DNA of 64,000 nucleotides, taken from positions 48,486-112,485 of the forward strand of contig VUAW01000011.1 of the NCBI GenBank assembly GCA_008711135.1, in the 5' to 3' direction. The DNA is from Rhodobacteraceae bacterium LNNU 3342. Lineage in GTDB: Bacteria > Pseudomonadota > Alphaproteobacteria > Rhodobacterales > Rhodobacteraceae. Every line of letters begins with the position of its first letter. Position 1 is the stretch's first letter. The notes below the pieces were generated by a model, which was given only the letters and a program-made list of their open reading frames with translations, had not been told where the DNA came from and searched no databases. Shown piece by piece: positions 1 through 9,000 of this stretch. The translations under genes were made by a program, and so were the position numbers.

Positions 1-19
1 TCTCGGTTGCGATGTTCAT
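1..19 (-). CDS. 5' end of an unidentified gene running off the window
   Basis: Only a start is visible. Read on the minus strand, GGAGGAAACCGC is followed by ATG and the codons for MNIATE before the window ends. The strong Shine-Dalgarno-like GGAGGAAA at 8 bases spacing is the reason for calling it. Nothing can be said about the product. It is transcribed in the same direction as the MarR gene at 116-571 and could be the next gene of that operon, about 97 bases downstream. Confidence 0.45.
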
Positions 20-115
20 GCGGTTTCCTCCCATGCAGATGCTTGGAGAAAACCGTACGGGCAAACCCGTAGTGGATCAAACGTTATTAAACATTATGCA
101 GGGCCGGTCACCTGA

Positions 116-571
116 TCACGCGTGCGTCATCCTTGTGATCTGGGCGCGCAGGGTGTCATGCAGCATCTGGCGCTGGTCCGGCGGCAGGCTCTCAAGAAGC
201 TCTGCCTCGAGCTCGTCGGCGATCCCGTCGCAGACTTCCAGCAGGGCAAGGCCCTCGGGCAGGACCCGCGCGATCAGGATGCGCTTGTTCTGCTCGCTTT
301 CAGTCCGTGCGATCAGGCCGCGCCGTTCCAGCGCCGTGACGGATTCGTTCATCGTCTGTGGAGTGACGAAGAAGCGGCGCGACAGTTCGGCTGAGGAGAT
401 CCCGTCGCGGTCCCTGATAAGCGTCAGGATCGTGTACTGCAGGCTGCCCAACTTGTGCGGCTTGAGTCGCTCATCAAGGGCTTTGCGTAGCAGAAGGTTC
501 AGGTTGTTGATCAGGTAGATCATGCGCGGGCGCAGCGCCCCGGCAGCGCTTTTGCGCGATGCTGATGACAT
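116..571 (-). CDS. MarR-family transcriptional regulator of the aromatic-acid block
   Basis: 151 aa, the usual MarR length. The winged helix-turn-helix spans about residues 42-105: ISSAELSRRF, then the recognition helix around residues 70-84, then the wing TESEQNKRILIARV. Flanking helices would form the dimer interface. MarR regulators of hydroxycinnamate clusters (FerR, CouR and HcaR types) typically repress the CoA-ligase and hydratase genes and release DNA on binding the hydroxycinnamoyl-CoA thioester. The gene is divergent from the hydratase/lyase gene at 637, with an operator-like sequence beginning seven bases upstream of this ATG, so autoregulation is likely. No good ribosome binding site precedes the ATG. 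The next in-frame ATG, at 523, also lacks one, so the longer form is kept. The ligand is inferred from context only. Confidence 0.9.
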   Translation of the reverse strand: MSSASRKSAAGALRPRMIYLINNLNLLLRKALDERLKPHKLGSLQYTILTLIRDRDGISSAELSRRFFVTPQTMNESVTALERRGLIARTESEQNKRILIARVLPEGLALLEVCDGIADELEAELLESLPPDQRQMLHDTLRAQITRMTHA

Positions 572-600
572 TGACAGTGTAAGGGTTCCTTATATATGAT
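571..600 (+). promoter_or_regulatory. Sigma-70-like promoter of the first hydratase/lyase gene
   Basis: TTGACA at 571-576 and TATGAT at 595-600 are separated by 18 bases, close to the consensus -35 and -10 boxes. The start codon of the hydratase/lyase gene is at 637, preceded by AGGAAG and GGGAG. The spacer between the two boxes is occupied by the operator-like sequence at 578-594, so a bound regulator would block RNA polymerase. Confidence 0.65.
578..594 (+). promoter_or_regulatory. Operator-like site, first of three
   Basis: TGTAAGGGTTCCTTATA contains the inverted repeat TAAGG-N3-CCTTA (580-592). The same 17-mer with one mismatch at its centre lies in the promoter of the mandelate-like operon (18711-18727, opposite strand), and a 15-mer with three differences lies upstream of the CoA-synthetase operon (5985-5999). 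It sits between the -35 and -10 boxes and between the divergent MarR and hydratase genes. The obvious candidate ligand is the MarR protein encoded at 116-571. That assignment is inference. Confidence 0.65.
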
Positions 601-636
601 CTCCTTTCATACTAGAGGAAGTCAGGGAGACTGACA

Positions 637-1494
637 ATGAGCGACACAGCAACCGGCCTCGGCGAAGGGGCGGGGTGGGGAGAGTTCGTCACCACCGAAG
701 TGCGCGACGGGATCGCATGGATCACACTGAACCGCCCGGACAAGCGCAACGCCATCAATCCCGGTATCGTGCGTGAAATGACTGCTGTTCTGGATGCGAT
801 GGAGGGCGATGATGCGGCCGAGGTGCTGGTCATTACCGGTGCAGGGGATGCATTCTCCGCGGGGCAGGACCTCAAGGAATATTTCCGTGAAACGGAAAAC
901 TGGCCTCCGCATGAGCGGGATCGGATGTTCGCGGCAAATGCCGCGTGGCAGTGGCGGCGGCTCATGTACTATCGCAAGCCGACCATTGCGATGGTGAACG
1001 GGTGGTGCTTTGGCGGGGCATTTCAGGTGTTGGTGGGATGCGATCTGGCGATTGCGGCCGAAGATGCCACCTTTGGCCTCTCAGAGATCAACTGGGGCAT
1101 CATACCGGCCGGGATCGTCACGAAGTCCGTGTCCATGGTCATGCCACAGCGGGACGCGATGTATTACATCATGACCGGTGAGACCTTTTCAGGCACGCAG
1201 GCCGCCGAGATGAGGCTGGTCAACAAGGCTGTACCGCTGGATCAGCTGCGGGACGAGGTAACAAGGCTGGCCGAAACATTGAGAAAGAAGAATCCCCATG
1301 TGCTGCGTGCTTGCAAGACGGCGTATCATCATGTGCGTCAGATGGGCTGGGAACAGTCGCTGGAATACCTGATGGCCAAGTCGGACGCGACCAAGTTCCG
1401 CGACCCCGAGCGCGGCGACGAAAAGGGCATGTCGCAGTTCATCGATCAGAAGAAGTTCAAGCCCGGCTTAGGTGCCTATGACCGGGAGAGCTAA
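637..1494 (+). CDS. ech: p-Hydroxycinnamoyl-CoA hydratase/lyase (feruloyl-CoA hydratase/lyase), copy 1
   Basis: 285 aa crotonase-fold enzyme. It hydrates feruloyl-, coumaroyl- or caffeoyl-CoA and splits off acetyl-CoA to leave vanillin or the matching aldehyde. Sequence signs are the family blocks SAGQDLKEYF (residues 74-83), KPTIAMVNGWCFGGAF (114-129, second oxyanion-hole glycine pair) and FGLSEINWG (147-155) with catalytic Glu150. The C-terminal WEQSLEYLMAK block is also typical. The N-terminus is about ten residues longer than in the Pseudomonas fluorescens enzyme. The first oxyanion-hole position carries Gln where copy 2 (9689-10531) carries Met. The gene is monocistronic: its own promoter lies upstream and a hairpin terminator follows. 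The family assignment is firm; the preferred hydroxycinnamate is unknown. Confidence 0.93.
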   Translation: MSDTATGLGEGAGWGEFVTTEVRDGIAWITLNRPDKRNAINPGIVREMTAVLDAMEGDDAAEVLVITGAGDAFSAGQDLKEYFRETENWPPHERDRMFAANAAWQWRRLMYYRKPTIAMVNGWCFGGAFQVLVGCDLAIAAEDATFGLSEINWGIIPAGIVTKSVSMVMPQRDAMYYIMTGETFSGTQAAEMRLVNKAVPLDQLRDEVTRLAETLRKKNPHVLRACKTAYHHVRQMGWEQSLEYLMAKSDATKFRDPERGDEKGMSQFIDQKKFKPGLGAYDRES

Positions 1495-1516
1495 GGCGGC
1501 TTTCCCAGCGAGGTAG

Positions 1517-1543
1517 AGCGGCCGGAATACCGGCCGCTTATTT
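1517..1543. terminator. Hairpin terminator between convergent genes
   Basis: AGCGGCCGG-AATA-CCGGCCGCT forms a perfect nine-pair stem with a tetraloop (1517-1538), followed by TATTT. It lies between the convergent ends of the hydratase/lyase gene (1494) and tctA (1559). The T-rich side fits the plus strand. On the minus strand the run is A-rich upstream and weaker, so bidirectional use is possible but not certain. Confidence 0.6.
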
Positions 1544-1558
1544 GGGTCTTCCATGTAC

Positions 1559-3085
1559 TTATTCGGCAGCCGCAGAGTTCCGTGCCGCGCGGCGGATACT
1601 GCGGCTGCGGAAGGCTGCCCAAAGCGTGAAGACGACAATCAAGAATGCCAGCGCGAGAAAGGTGCCGCTGATGGGTCGTGTCAGGAACACGGTGTAGTCA
1701 CCTCGATGCAGCATCAACGTGCGACGCAGATTTTCTTCCAGCATCGGGCCAAGGATCAGCCCCAGCACCAGTGGTGCGGGTTCGAAGCGGAGGTATGTCA
1801 TCAGGCAGCCAAGCACCCCGAAAAACAGCAGGACGTACAGGTCGGTCACGCTGTTGTTCACGCTGTAGACGCCGATGCAAATGAAGGCGATGATGAAAGG
1901 GTAGAGCACCGAGTAGGGAATTGACAGCATCCGCACCCACAGTCCGATCAGCGGTATGTTCAGCAGCAGCAACAGGAAATTACCGATCAGGAAGCTGACC
2001 AGCAGGCCCCAGAACAGGTCGGGATGCGCGGTGATGACGGCGGCCCCTGGCTGGATGCCGTGGATGATCATCGCGCCCATCATGATCGCCATGATCACGT
2101 CGCCCGGGATGCCCAGCGTCAGGGTGGGAATGAAGGCCGTCTGGACGGCAGCGTTGTTGGCGGCCTCGGGTCCTGCAATGCCCTCGATCGCGCCATTGCC
2201 AAAGCGGCTGGGATCCTTGGCGACACGCTTTTCCATTGCATAGGACATGAAGGCGGCCAGAAGACCCCCTGTGCCAGGCAGCGCCCCGAAGAACGAGCCG
2301 AGCCCCGTGCCGCGCAGCATCGCGCCGCGCGATTTCTGCCAGTCGTCCTTGGTGGGTACCATCGACCGGAAGGTGATGTCTCGCGCGCTGAGCTTGCGCG
2401 GCATGATCTTGCCGGCGTTGCGGATCACCTCTGGCAGGCCAAAGATGCCCAGTGCGACGGCGACCAGAGGCAAGCCTTCGTATAATTCGTCCACCCCATA
2501 GCTGAATCGCAGCAAGCCGCTGTGCAGGTCCCGCCCGACCAGCCCTAGGATCAGCCCAAGCCCGATCATTGCTATTCCTCGCAGAGGAGAGCCGGAAGAG
2601 AGCATCGACGCCGCGACAAGGCCCAAAACCATCAGCGCAAAGAAATCCGGGCCGCTGAAGCTCATGGCCAGCGCGGCCAGCGGGGGCGAGAAGATGCCCA
2701 TGATGATCATGCCGATGATGCTGCCGACAAACGACGCGATGGCGGTTATGAAGAGCGCCACTCCGGCCCGGCCATGCTGCGCCATTGGATAGCCGTCAAG
2801 GCATGTCACGGCGGAGGAGGGCGAGCCGGGCAGGTTGAGCAGAATGGAGGCGGTGGAGCCGCCGTAATTTGATCCGTAGTATATGCCGGCCAGCATGATC
2901 AGCGCGTGCGTGGCCTCAAGCCCGAAGGTAAGCGGAAGCAGAAGCGCGATCGCAGCCAGCGCCCCGATGCCGGGAAGGACGCCGACGAACGTCCCCAGCG
3001 TCACGCCGATGAAGCAATACCACAGTCCCTGCAGCGAAAAAGCGACGCTGAAGCCAAGGGAAAGGTTGGACATGAGGTCGTTCAT
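1559..3085 (-). CDS. tctA: Tripartite tricarboxylate transporter, large membrane subunit TctA
   Basis: 508 aa with many hydrophobic segments. The TctA signature region is present near the N-terminus: GVLPGIGALAAIALLLPLTF, then IYYGSNYGGSTASILLNLPG, and a second PGTGG-type loop follows in mid-protein. It forms the secondary-transport channel with TctB, fed by the periplasmic protein TctC. The ATG at 3085 overlaps the stop of tctB as ATGA, which decides the start over upstream alternatives. The gene order tctC-tctB-tctA on the minus strand is standard. Substrates of this family are carboxylates. An aromatic acid handled by the neighbouring enzymes is the likely cargo, by context only. Confidence 0.93.
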   Translation of the reverse strand: MNDLMSNLSLGFSVAFSLQGLWYCFIGVTLGTFVGVLPGIGALAAIALLLPLTFGLEATHALIMLAGIYYGSNYGGSTASILLNLPGSPSSAVTCLDGYPMAQHGRAGVALFITAIASFVGSIIGMIIMGIFSPPLAALAMSFSGPDFFALMVLGLVAASMLSSGSPLRGIAMIGLGLILGLVGRDLHSGLLRFSYGVDELYEGLPLVAVALGIFGLPEVIRNAGKIMPRKLSARDITFRSMVPTKDDWQKSRGAMLRGTGLGSFFGALPGTGGLLAAFMSYAMEKRVAKDPSRFGNGAIEGIAGPEAANNAAVQTAFIPTLTLGIPGDVIMAIMMGAMIIHGIQPGAAVITAHPDLFWGLLVSFLIGNFLLLLLNIPLIGLWVRMLSIPYSVLYPFIIAFICIGVYSVNNSVTDLYVLLFFGVLGCLMTYLRFEPAPLVLGLILGPMLEENLRRTLMLHRGDYTVFLTRPISGTFLALAFLIVVFTLWAAFRSRSIRRAARNSAAAE

Positions 3086-3540
3086 GGGCGCCACCGGACG
3101 ATGTCGGCGTTCATGCCCAACCCGACCTTGAAGATCAGGACGGAAACGACAGGAACGGCAATTGCAAGGAGGATCTTCTGCAGCAACGGGGTGCTTTCAT
3201 CTGCAAGCGAGCCCAGGAAGACGGCGACCGCTGTGGCCGGAAACATGCCGAAGCGCTGGATCATCAGCGCAAAGGCGATCACGCCGGCCAGGATCAGCAG
3301 CAGGCCACGCAGGCTAGGCAACTGCCCGAACTGCATCTCTTCCCGCGGCGGGCGCAGACCCTCCAGCACGATGCCCACGCCGATGATCAGCATAGCTAGG
3401 CCGATGTAGTAGGGAAAGTATCCCGGCCCCATGTTGCGGGCGTTGCCCATGCTGAAGGAGAGCGACTCGATAACCGACAGGACGCCGATCAGGATCACGA
3501 AGAGCCCTGCCAGAACGTCTATCTTGTTGAGCTTCGCCAC
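3082..3540 (-). CDS. tctB: Tripartite tricarboxylate transporter, small membrane subunit TctB
   Basis: 152 aa with four predicted membrane helices: GLFVILIGVLSVIESL, YIGLAMLIIGVGIVLEGL, GLLLILAGVIAFALMI and ILLAIAVPVVSVLIFKVGL. The region NMGPGYFPYYIGLAMLIIGV is characteristic of TctB, where the (G)PG-FP motif is conserved. The start is a GTG at 3540 with GGAGG nine bases upstream. It is translationally coupled to tctA by an ATGA overlap and follows tctC after 119 bases. Confidence 0.9.
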   Translation of the reverse strand: MAKLNKIDVLAGLFVILIGVLSVIESLSFSMGNARNMGPGYFPYYIGLAMLIIGVGIVLEGLRPPREEMQFGQLPSLRGLLLILAGVIAFALMIQRFGMFPATAVAVFLGSLADESTPLLQKILLAIAVPVVSVLIFKVGLGMNADIVRWRP

Positions 3541-3659
3541 AAGTGCCTCCGATACTCATGTTGTGTGGAGATTGCTTACGGGAGCGGCGGCAGGAGGTTG
3601 ACGCTCTCTGCCGCCTTCGGTTCTAGCAGCATCATGCGCAGAGGCAGATGGATGCCGGT

Positions 3660-4649
3660 TCAGTTCTTTGGCAGGTCGGCCAGTTCAACCAGATATTGGG
3701 CTTCGTCCACCGAACGGACCATCATGGCATCTACTTCCTCAGGGGTGCCGATCCAGGTGTCACCGCCCATCGACGCCAGGAAGGTCTGGGTCTCTTCGCG
3801 CTCGAGCACTTCGCGGAAAAAGCCGTTCAGCTTCATGACTACATCATCGGGCGTGCCTGCCGGAACCCAGGCCGCCCACCAGCCAATCTGATCAATCTCG
3901 AGCCCGACTTCCGCCAGTGTGGGAATATCGGGTGCCACCTGCATTCGGGTGCCGGCGCCGGTTGCCAGGGTCCGGGTGCGGCCTTCGCGGGCGTTGACCA
4001 TAGTCTGCACCGGGTCAGACACTGCGAAATCGACGGCGAGGCTTACGATGTCGGGCAGCGCGTCGGTGCCGGTACGGTACTGCACCTCTACCGGGTTCAC
4101 CCCAAGCGCATTGGCATAGGCGGCTCCGAGCACGCGCCCCGAGGTGGCAGAGGTGGCGTATGAGGCGTTATCGCCCGCCTCGCGCAGATAGGCGTTGAGG
4201 TCTTCAATCGTTTGATGCGGAGAGTCCGCACCCACGACGATGTAAAAAGGCTGCTGGTTGATGGCAGCTACGCCGCGCAGATCGCTTCGGGGGTCGATGG
4301 GCGGGTTGTTCCACAGGTGATAGTTCATGGCGGTGGACGATCCGGCATGGAGATAGACGGTGTGGCCATCAGGATCGGCACGTGCAGTGTATTCGGCGGC
4401 GATGTTCCCGGCAGCGCCGGCCTTGTTCTCGACAATAACGGTCGCACCTGCAACTTCGCTCACGGCTTGGGCGAAATAACGTACCAGCACGTCCGCGCCG
4501 CTGCCTGCTGGAAAGGCGCAGACGAAGCTGATGGTCCTGGATGGATAATCCTGCGCTAAGGCCGGCAGGGCGGCCACTGAACTCAGTATCGCCGCTCCGG
4601 CAAGGGCGAGGCTTTTGCGGCGGGTCAGTTTGAAGATTGGATCATTCAC
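3660..4649 (-). CDS. tctC: Tripartite tricarboxylate transporter substrate-binding protein TctC (Bug family)
   Basis: 329 aa periplasmic binding protein. The GTG at 4649 has AGGGAGG at good spacing, and it puts a signal peptide at the N-terminus with an arginine pair (TRRKSLALAG) and a hydrophobic stretch ending ALPALA, so Tat export is plausible. The mature part opens with DYPSRTISFVCAFPAGSGAD, the usual Bug start (YP...I...VPF..GG..D). The later VEQ-like GKAGAAGNIAAE block (written VENKAGAAGNIAAE) is also typical. Starting further upstream would add about 59 residues without family character and spoil the signal peptide. It is the first gene of tctCBA. Ligand unknown; an aromatic carboxylate is inferred from neighbours. 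Confidence 0.92.
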   Translation of the reverse strand: MNDPIFKLTRRKSLALAGAAILSSVAALPALAQDYPSRTISFVCAFPAGSGADVLVRYFAQAVSEVAGATVIVENKAGAAGNIAAEYTARADPDGHTVYLHAGSSTAMNYHLWNNPPIDPRSDLRGVAAINQQPFYIVVGADSPHQTIEDLNAYLREAGDNASYATSATSGRVLGAAYANALGVNPVEVQYRTGTDALPDIVSLAVDFAVSDPVQTMVNAREGRTRTLATGAGTRMQVAPDIPTLAEVGLEIDQIGWWAAWVPAGTPDDVVMKLNGFFREVLEREETQTFLASMGGDTWIGTPEEVDAMMVRSVDEAQYLVELADLPKN

Positions 4650-5229
4650 GTGGTTTCCTCCCTGGATTGATGAATTTGAAAGCGTCATCTCGCTTGCCTT
4701 GCACGTTGATCCTCGTCGCCATGGCCCTCCCTGCCAGCGGCGGCGATGTGGCTGACGTGGCTGTGGCCGGGCTTCCTCCTTGCACGGCCATGCGGTCGGC
4801 TCATGCGCCTGAACGGCGCCAAGCACTGCTATGCTTGTGCGTTTGACAACAGCGCAAGTTGCCCTCGGCAGTCAAGGAATATATTCGATCTCCGCGTAAC
4901 AATGCCAAGGTCACATCAGCCCGAACTAAGGTATAAGCGGCGATATTCAAATAATAATTTTGAACGCCTGATGTTGGCCTGAGGAACATGTCTTTATCAT
5001 ATAGTGTTATACGATGACGGAAGAGACCTTTCCCTGATGCCGGTAGCCAACCCTTGAGGCACCTAGCCGTTGCCGCCGCGCGAAACGGACACACGACCAT
5101 CTCATAACGGCCACAACGCGGCGGAAGGAGCCTGACGACAGATGATTCGTCCTGCCATGGCGCATGCTATACATTGACAAATGATGTTCAGGAAAATCGA
5201 ATACCGGAGCTTGTAGGGAGGGCAACGTG
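4650..5229. other. AT-richer divergent intergenic region
   Basis: About 580 bases between the divergent tctC and SDR genes. GC content drops sharply around 4860-5000, which suits promoters in both directions. CTAAGGTATAAG at 4926-4937 resembles half of the operator found at 578-594 but lacks the second arm. No convincing coding frame was found. The SDR start is preceded by AGGGAGGG at 5214-5221. Confidence 0.4.
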
Positions 5230-5949
5230 ATGAGGTTGGACAATCGGGTAGCAATTGTAACCGGAGCCAGTTCAGGCATCGGGCGATCCATTGCCCGCGG
5301 TTTCGCGGCGGAGGGAGCAAAGGTGATTGTCGCCGCGCGCACCGCAGGCAAGTTGAATGCACTGGTGGCTGAGATCGAGCGTGCAGGAGGGGCGGCGCAT
5401 GCGGTGACCACTGACGTCACCGATGAAAAGCAGGTACAGGCGCTCTTTGCAGCCTGCGTCGCCGCCTATGGCCCGCCGAACCTTCTTGTCAATAATGCTG
5501 GGATCGCGGATCACACGCCCAGCCCTGACCTGTCGCTTGAACGGTGGCAGGAGGTGCTTACCATCAACCTCACCTCTGTGTTCCTGTGCAGCCGCGAGGC
5601 GCTGCGGCTGATGACAGGAGGCGGGAGGATCATCAACATTGGTAGCATCTCGGCGAAGGTGCCGCGCCAGCATACAGCGGCCTATACCGCCAGCAAGTTC
5701 GGGCTCGAGGGACTGACCCGCTCAATGGCGCTGGACGGGCGCGACCAGGGTGTGGCGGTGTCGATGCTGCATCCCGGCAGCACGACCAGCTCGCTGGTTC
5801 CCGGCATCACCGACCAGCCGCGCCCCGGATCAATGGACCCTGACGATGTGGCGCGTGTGGCGGTACTGATGGCCAGCCTGCCCAACGATGTGAACCTGTT
5901 CGAAAGCACAATACTGCCGATCTCCATGCCGTTTCTGGGACGCGGCTGA
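5230..5949 (+). CDS. Short-chain dehydrogenase/reductase (SDR)
   Basis: 239 aa classical SDR. It shows the Rossmann dinucleotide motif TGASSGIG (residues 11-18), NNAG (88-91), catalytic Ser139 (INIGS) and Tyr152-x3-Lys156 (YTASK). Residue context AARTAGK after the second strand suggests NADP(H). ATG at 5230 is preferred; a GTG lies immediately before it. The gene stands alone between the tct genes and the CoA-synthetase operon, in the same direction as the latter but separated from it by a promoter. A role in reducing or oxidising an aromatic alcohol/aldehyde or hydroxyacyl intermediate is possible, but the substrate cannot be read from the sequence. Confidence 0.88.
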   Translation: MRLDNRVAIVTGASSGIGRSIARGFAAEGAKVIVAARTAGKLNALVAEIERAGGAAHAVTTDVTDEKQVQALFAACVAAYGPPNLLVNNAGIADHTPSPDLSLERWQEVLTINLTSVFLCSREALRLMTGGGRIINIGSISAKVPRQHTAAYTASKFGLEGLTRSMALDGRDQGVAVSMLHPGSTTSSLVPGITDQPRPGSMDPDDVARVAVLMASLPNDVNLFESTILPISMPFLGRG

Positions 5950-5974
5950 ACCCCTGCTGGCCTCGGCAGATGCG

Positions 5975-6001
5975 TTGACTTATATATGGGTCCCTGATAA
6001 G
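5975..6001 (+). promoter_or_regulatory. Promoter and operator-like site of the CoA-synthetase operon
   Basis: TTGACT (5975-5980) is a good -35 box; GATAAG or ATAAGC around 5996-6002 would serve as a weak -10. TATGGGTCCCTGATA at 5985-5999 matches TAAGGGTTCCTTATA of the first operator (580-594) at 12 of 15 positions, and in both cases it follows TTGAC. The ten-mer CTTATATATG is also shared exactly by the two promoters (589-598 and 5979-5988). This supports common control of the first hydratase gene and this operon. Confidence 0.55.
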
Positions 6002-6071
6002 CAGGCTGCAATGGAGGAAGTGGCGGGCCTGCCCATCTGGCGGCCCTGTCACGACGGGAAGGACACAAGAC

Positions 6072-9000
6072 ATGACGCACCCTTCGGGTTCGTCGGCGTG
6101 CAGGGCCGCCGACGATGGACACATGCTGGCCCGGCTCCTGCGGCCCCGTTCGATCGCCATTCTCGGGGCCTCGCCCGAACGGACCTCCGTCGGCGGCGGT
6201 GTTCTCGCAAACCTTGAGGATTTCGGCTATGACGGCGAGATCCACCTGGTCAGCCGCTCACGCGACAGCATCAACGGGCGCGCGTGCGTCAAGTCTGTCA
6301 ATGACCTGCCGATGGGGATCGACGTCGCGGTGCTTATCGTGCCCTTTGCTGCCATTCGTGAATCCGTCGTTGCCTGTATCGGGCGGGGTGTGGGCGCCAT
6401 CGTCATCTACACATCCGGCTTTGCCGAGGCCAGCGACGAAGGGCGACGTCAACAGGAAGAACTTGCGGACTTGTGCCGTGCGGCGGGCGTGGCGCTGCTG
6501 GGGCCTAACTGCATGGGCTATACCAACTACGTGGACGGCATCCCGCTGACCTTTGAGCCGGTCGAAAAGAAGGGCGCGGGCGAAGGCGCGCGCGTGGCCA
6601 TCGTCGCGCAGAGCGGGGCAACAGCCGCCAACATCCGCTTTGCCATGCAGGCGCGTAAAATCCCGATTGCGCATGTTGTTGCTACCGGCAACGAGGCGCT
6701 GCTGAGCGCCGAGGATTTCATTGACTACAGCATCAATGACCCGCAGATCACCGCCGTCGCCGTCTATGTGGAGCAGTTGCGCGATCCGGCGCGGTTTCTT
6801 GCCGTCGCCCGCGCCGCGCGTGCCAAGGGCAAACCCATCGTCATGTTGCATCCGGGGTCCAGTGAACGGGGGCGCAAGGCGGCGGAATCCCATACCGGCG
6901 CGCTGGCGGGGGACCATGCCGTGATGCAGGCAGCCGCCCGCAACGAGGCCGTGGTGATCGTCGACACGCTGGACGAGATGTTTGACGTGCTGGCCATTCT
7001 CGTCCGCTTTCCGGTACCGAAGCCGGGGCGGGCAGGAATCGTGACCAATTCGGGCGCAATTCGCGGGCTGGCCTTTGACTTCTGCGAGCATGTAGGGCTG
7101 GAACTTGCCCGGCTTTCACCTGAGGTAGAAGCCGAGCTGCGCGCGCAGGTGCCAGATTATGTGCACGTGGACAATCCGTTCGACGTGGGCACCACCGGCT
7201 TTTCCAATCCGGGGATCTTCGGCACCTCGGCTGCGTCGATGCTGAAAGATCCCGAAGTCGGCATGATCCTGAGCGCCCATGCGGGTGGTTCTGCCCCCAT
7301 GCAGGTCAAGAAGTCGGACTACCTGTTGCCGGTCTATAGGACGGCTGAAAAACCTATCATCTTTACCATCATCGGGGATGATTATCCGCTGGACCCGCAG
7401 TTCATGCGCGACGTGCGCGGCAGCGGGATTCCCTTCTTCCGCTCGCCTGAACGGGCGATCAGGGCGATGAAGGTGGTGTCTGATTACGCCGATGCCCTTG
7501 CCGCCGTGAAAGACCGGAGCACGGAGGCCGCCGCGCAGCTGGACCTCCCGTCTGGAGGTGCCTTGGCCGAACATGCCGGCAAGCGCATTCTGGTTGATCT
7601 GGGCATAAGGTGCCCGAAGGGTGAGCTGGTGCAGGATATAGAGGCTGCGCTGAACGTGGCCGCCCGGATCGGCTTTCCGGTTGTCATCAAGGCACAGGCG
7701 CCTGACCTGAGCCACAAGAGCGACGCGGGCGCCGTTCTTATCAACTTGCGTGATGAGGCTGAACTGCGGGCGGGATGGGACCAGCTGCACGCCAATCTGG
7801 CCAAGGCTGCCCCCGGTCTGGCACTTGATGGCGTGCTGGTCGAGGAGATGGCGCCGCAGGGGTTGGAACTGGTGGTCGGCGCGCGCCGGGATCCCGGCTG
7901 GGGATCGGTGCTTCTTGTGGGGCTGGGCGGTGTGTGGATCGAGGTCCTGAAAGATTCTCGCCTGCTGCCTGCCGATATTAGCCATGCCCGCGCGATGTCC
8001 GAGATCCACAAGCTGAAGGCTGCCAGGCTGCTGGGACCCTTCCGTGGTCAGCCAGCGCGCGATGTGGCGGCAGTCGCGGATGTGGTGGTGAAGCTGGGGG
8101 CGCTGATGCGGGCAAACCCGCAGATCGCCGAGGTGGATATCAACCCGCTTCTTGTTTTTGCCGAGGGGAAGGGGGTTGTGGCGCTGGATGCGCTGTTCGT
8201 CACGGAAGGAGGCCGCGCAGCGGTAGGGGGGGGGGGAATGAATCAAAGCTATGGCGAGCTGAACCTGTTCATTGACGGGGAGTGGCTGGGGGCAGGCGGA
8301 CGCAACGCAGAGGATGTGATCAACCCTGCGACAGGCGAGGCGATCGGTTCGCTACCTCATGCCACGCCCGCCGATCTGGACCGTGCTTCTGCCGCTGCGG
8401 CCCGCGCCTTCGCCGACTGGCGCAAGGTCCCCGCTTATGATCGTGCCAAGATCCTTCGCAAGGCAGCCGACCTGCTGCGCGAACGCGCCCAGGGAATTGC
8501 CCGCCGGATGACGATGGAGCAGGGCAAGCCACTGGCAGAGGCGCTGCAAGAGGTCTTCATCTCCGCGGACATCTTCGACTATACGGCTGATGAGGGACGC
8601 CGAGTGTATGGTCGCATCGTGCCCTCTCGCGTTCCTGGGGTGCGCTGGATGGTCACCAAGGAACCCGTCGGTCCTGTCGCTGCCTTCACGCCGTGGAACT
8701 TCCCTGCCGTCATACCGGCCCGCAAGATCTCGGCGGCGCTCGCGACGGGTTGCACCATGGTCATCAAGCCGTCCGAGGAAACGCCTGCCAGTGTGCTGGA
8801 ACTGGCCCGCGCGCTGGACGACGCAGGGCTGCCGAAGGGTGTCCTGAACGTGGTCTATGGCGTGCCGGCGGAGGTTTCGGAACATCTGATCGCGGCAGAG
8901 GAAATTCGCAAGATCACCTTTACCGGGTCTACCGCCGTGGGTCAGCATCTGGCGGTGCTTGCTGCGAAGGCTGGTGTGAAGCGCGCCACGATGGAATTGG

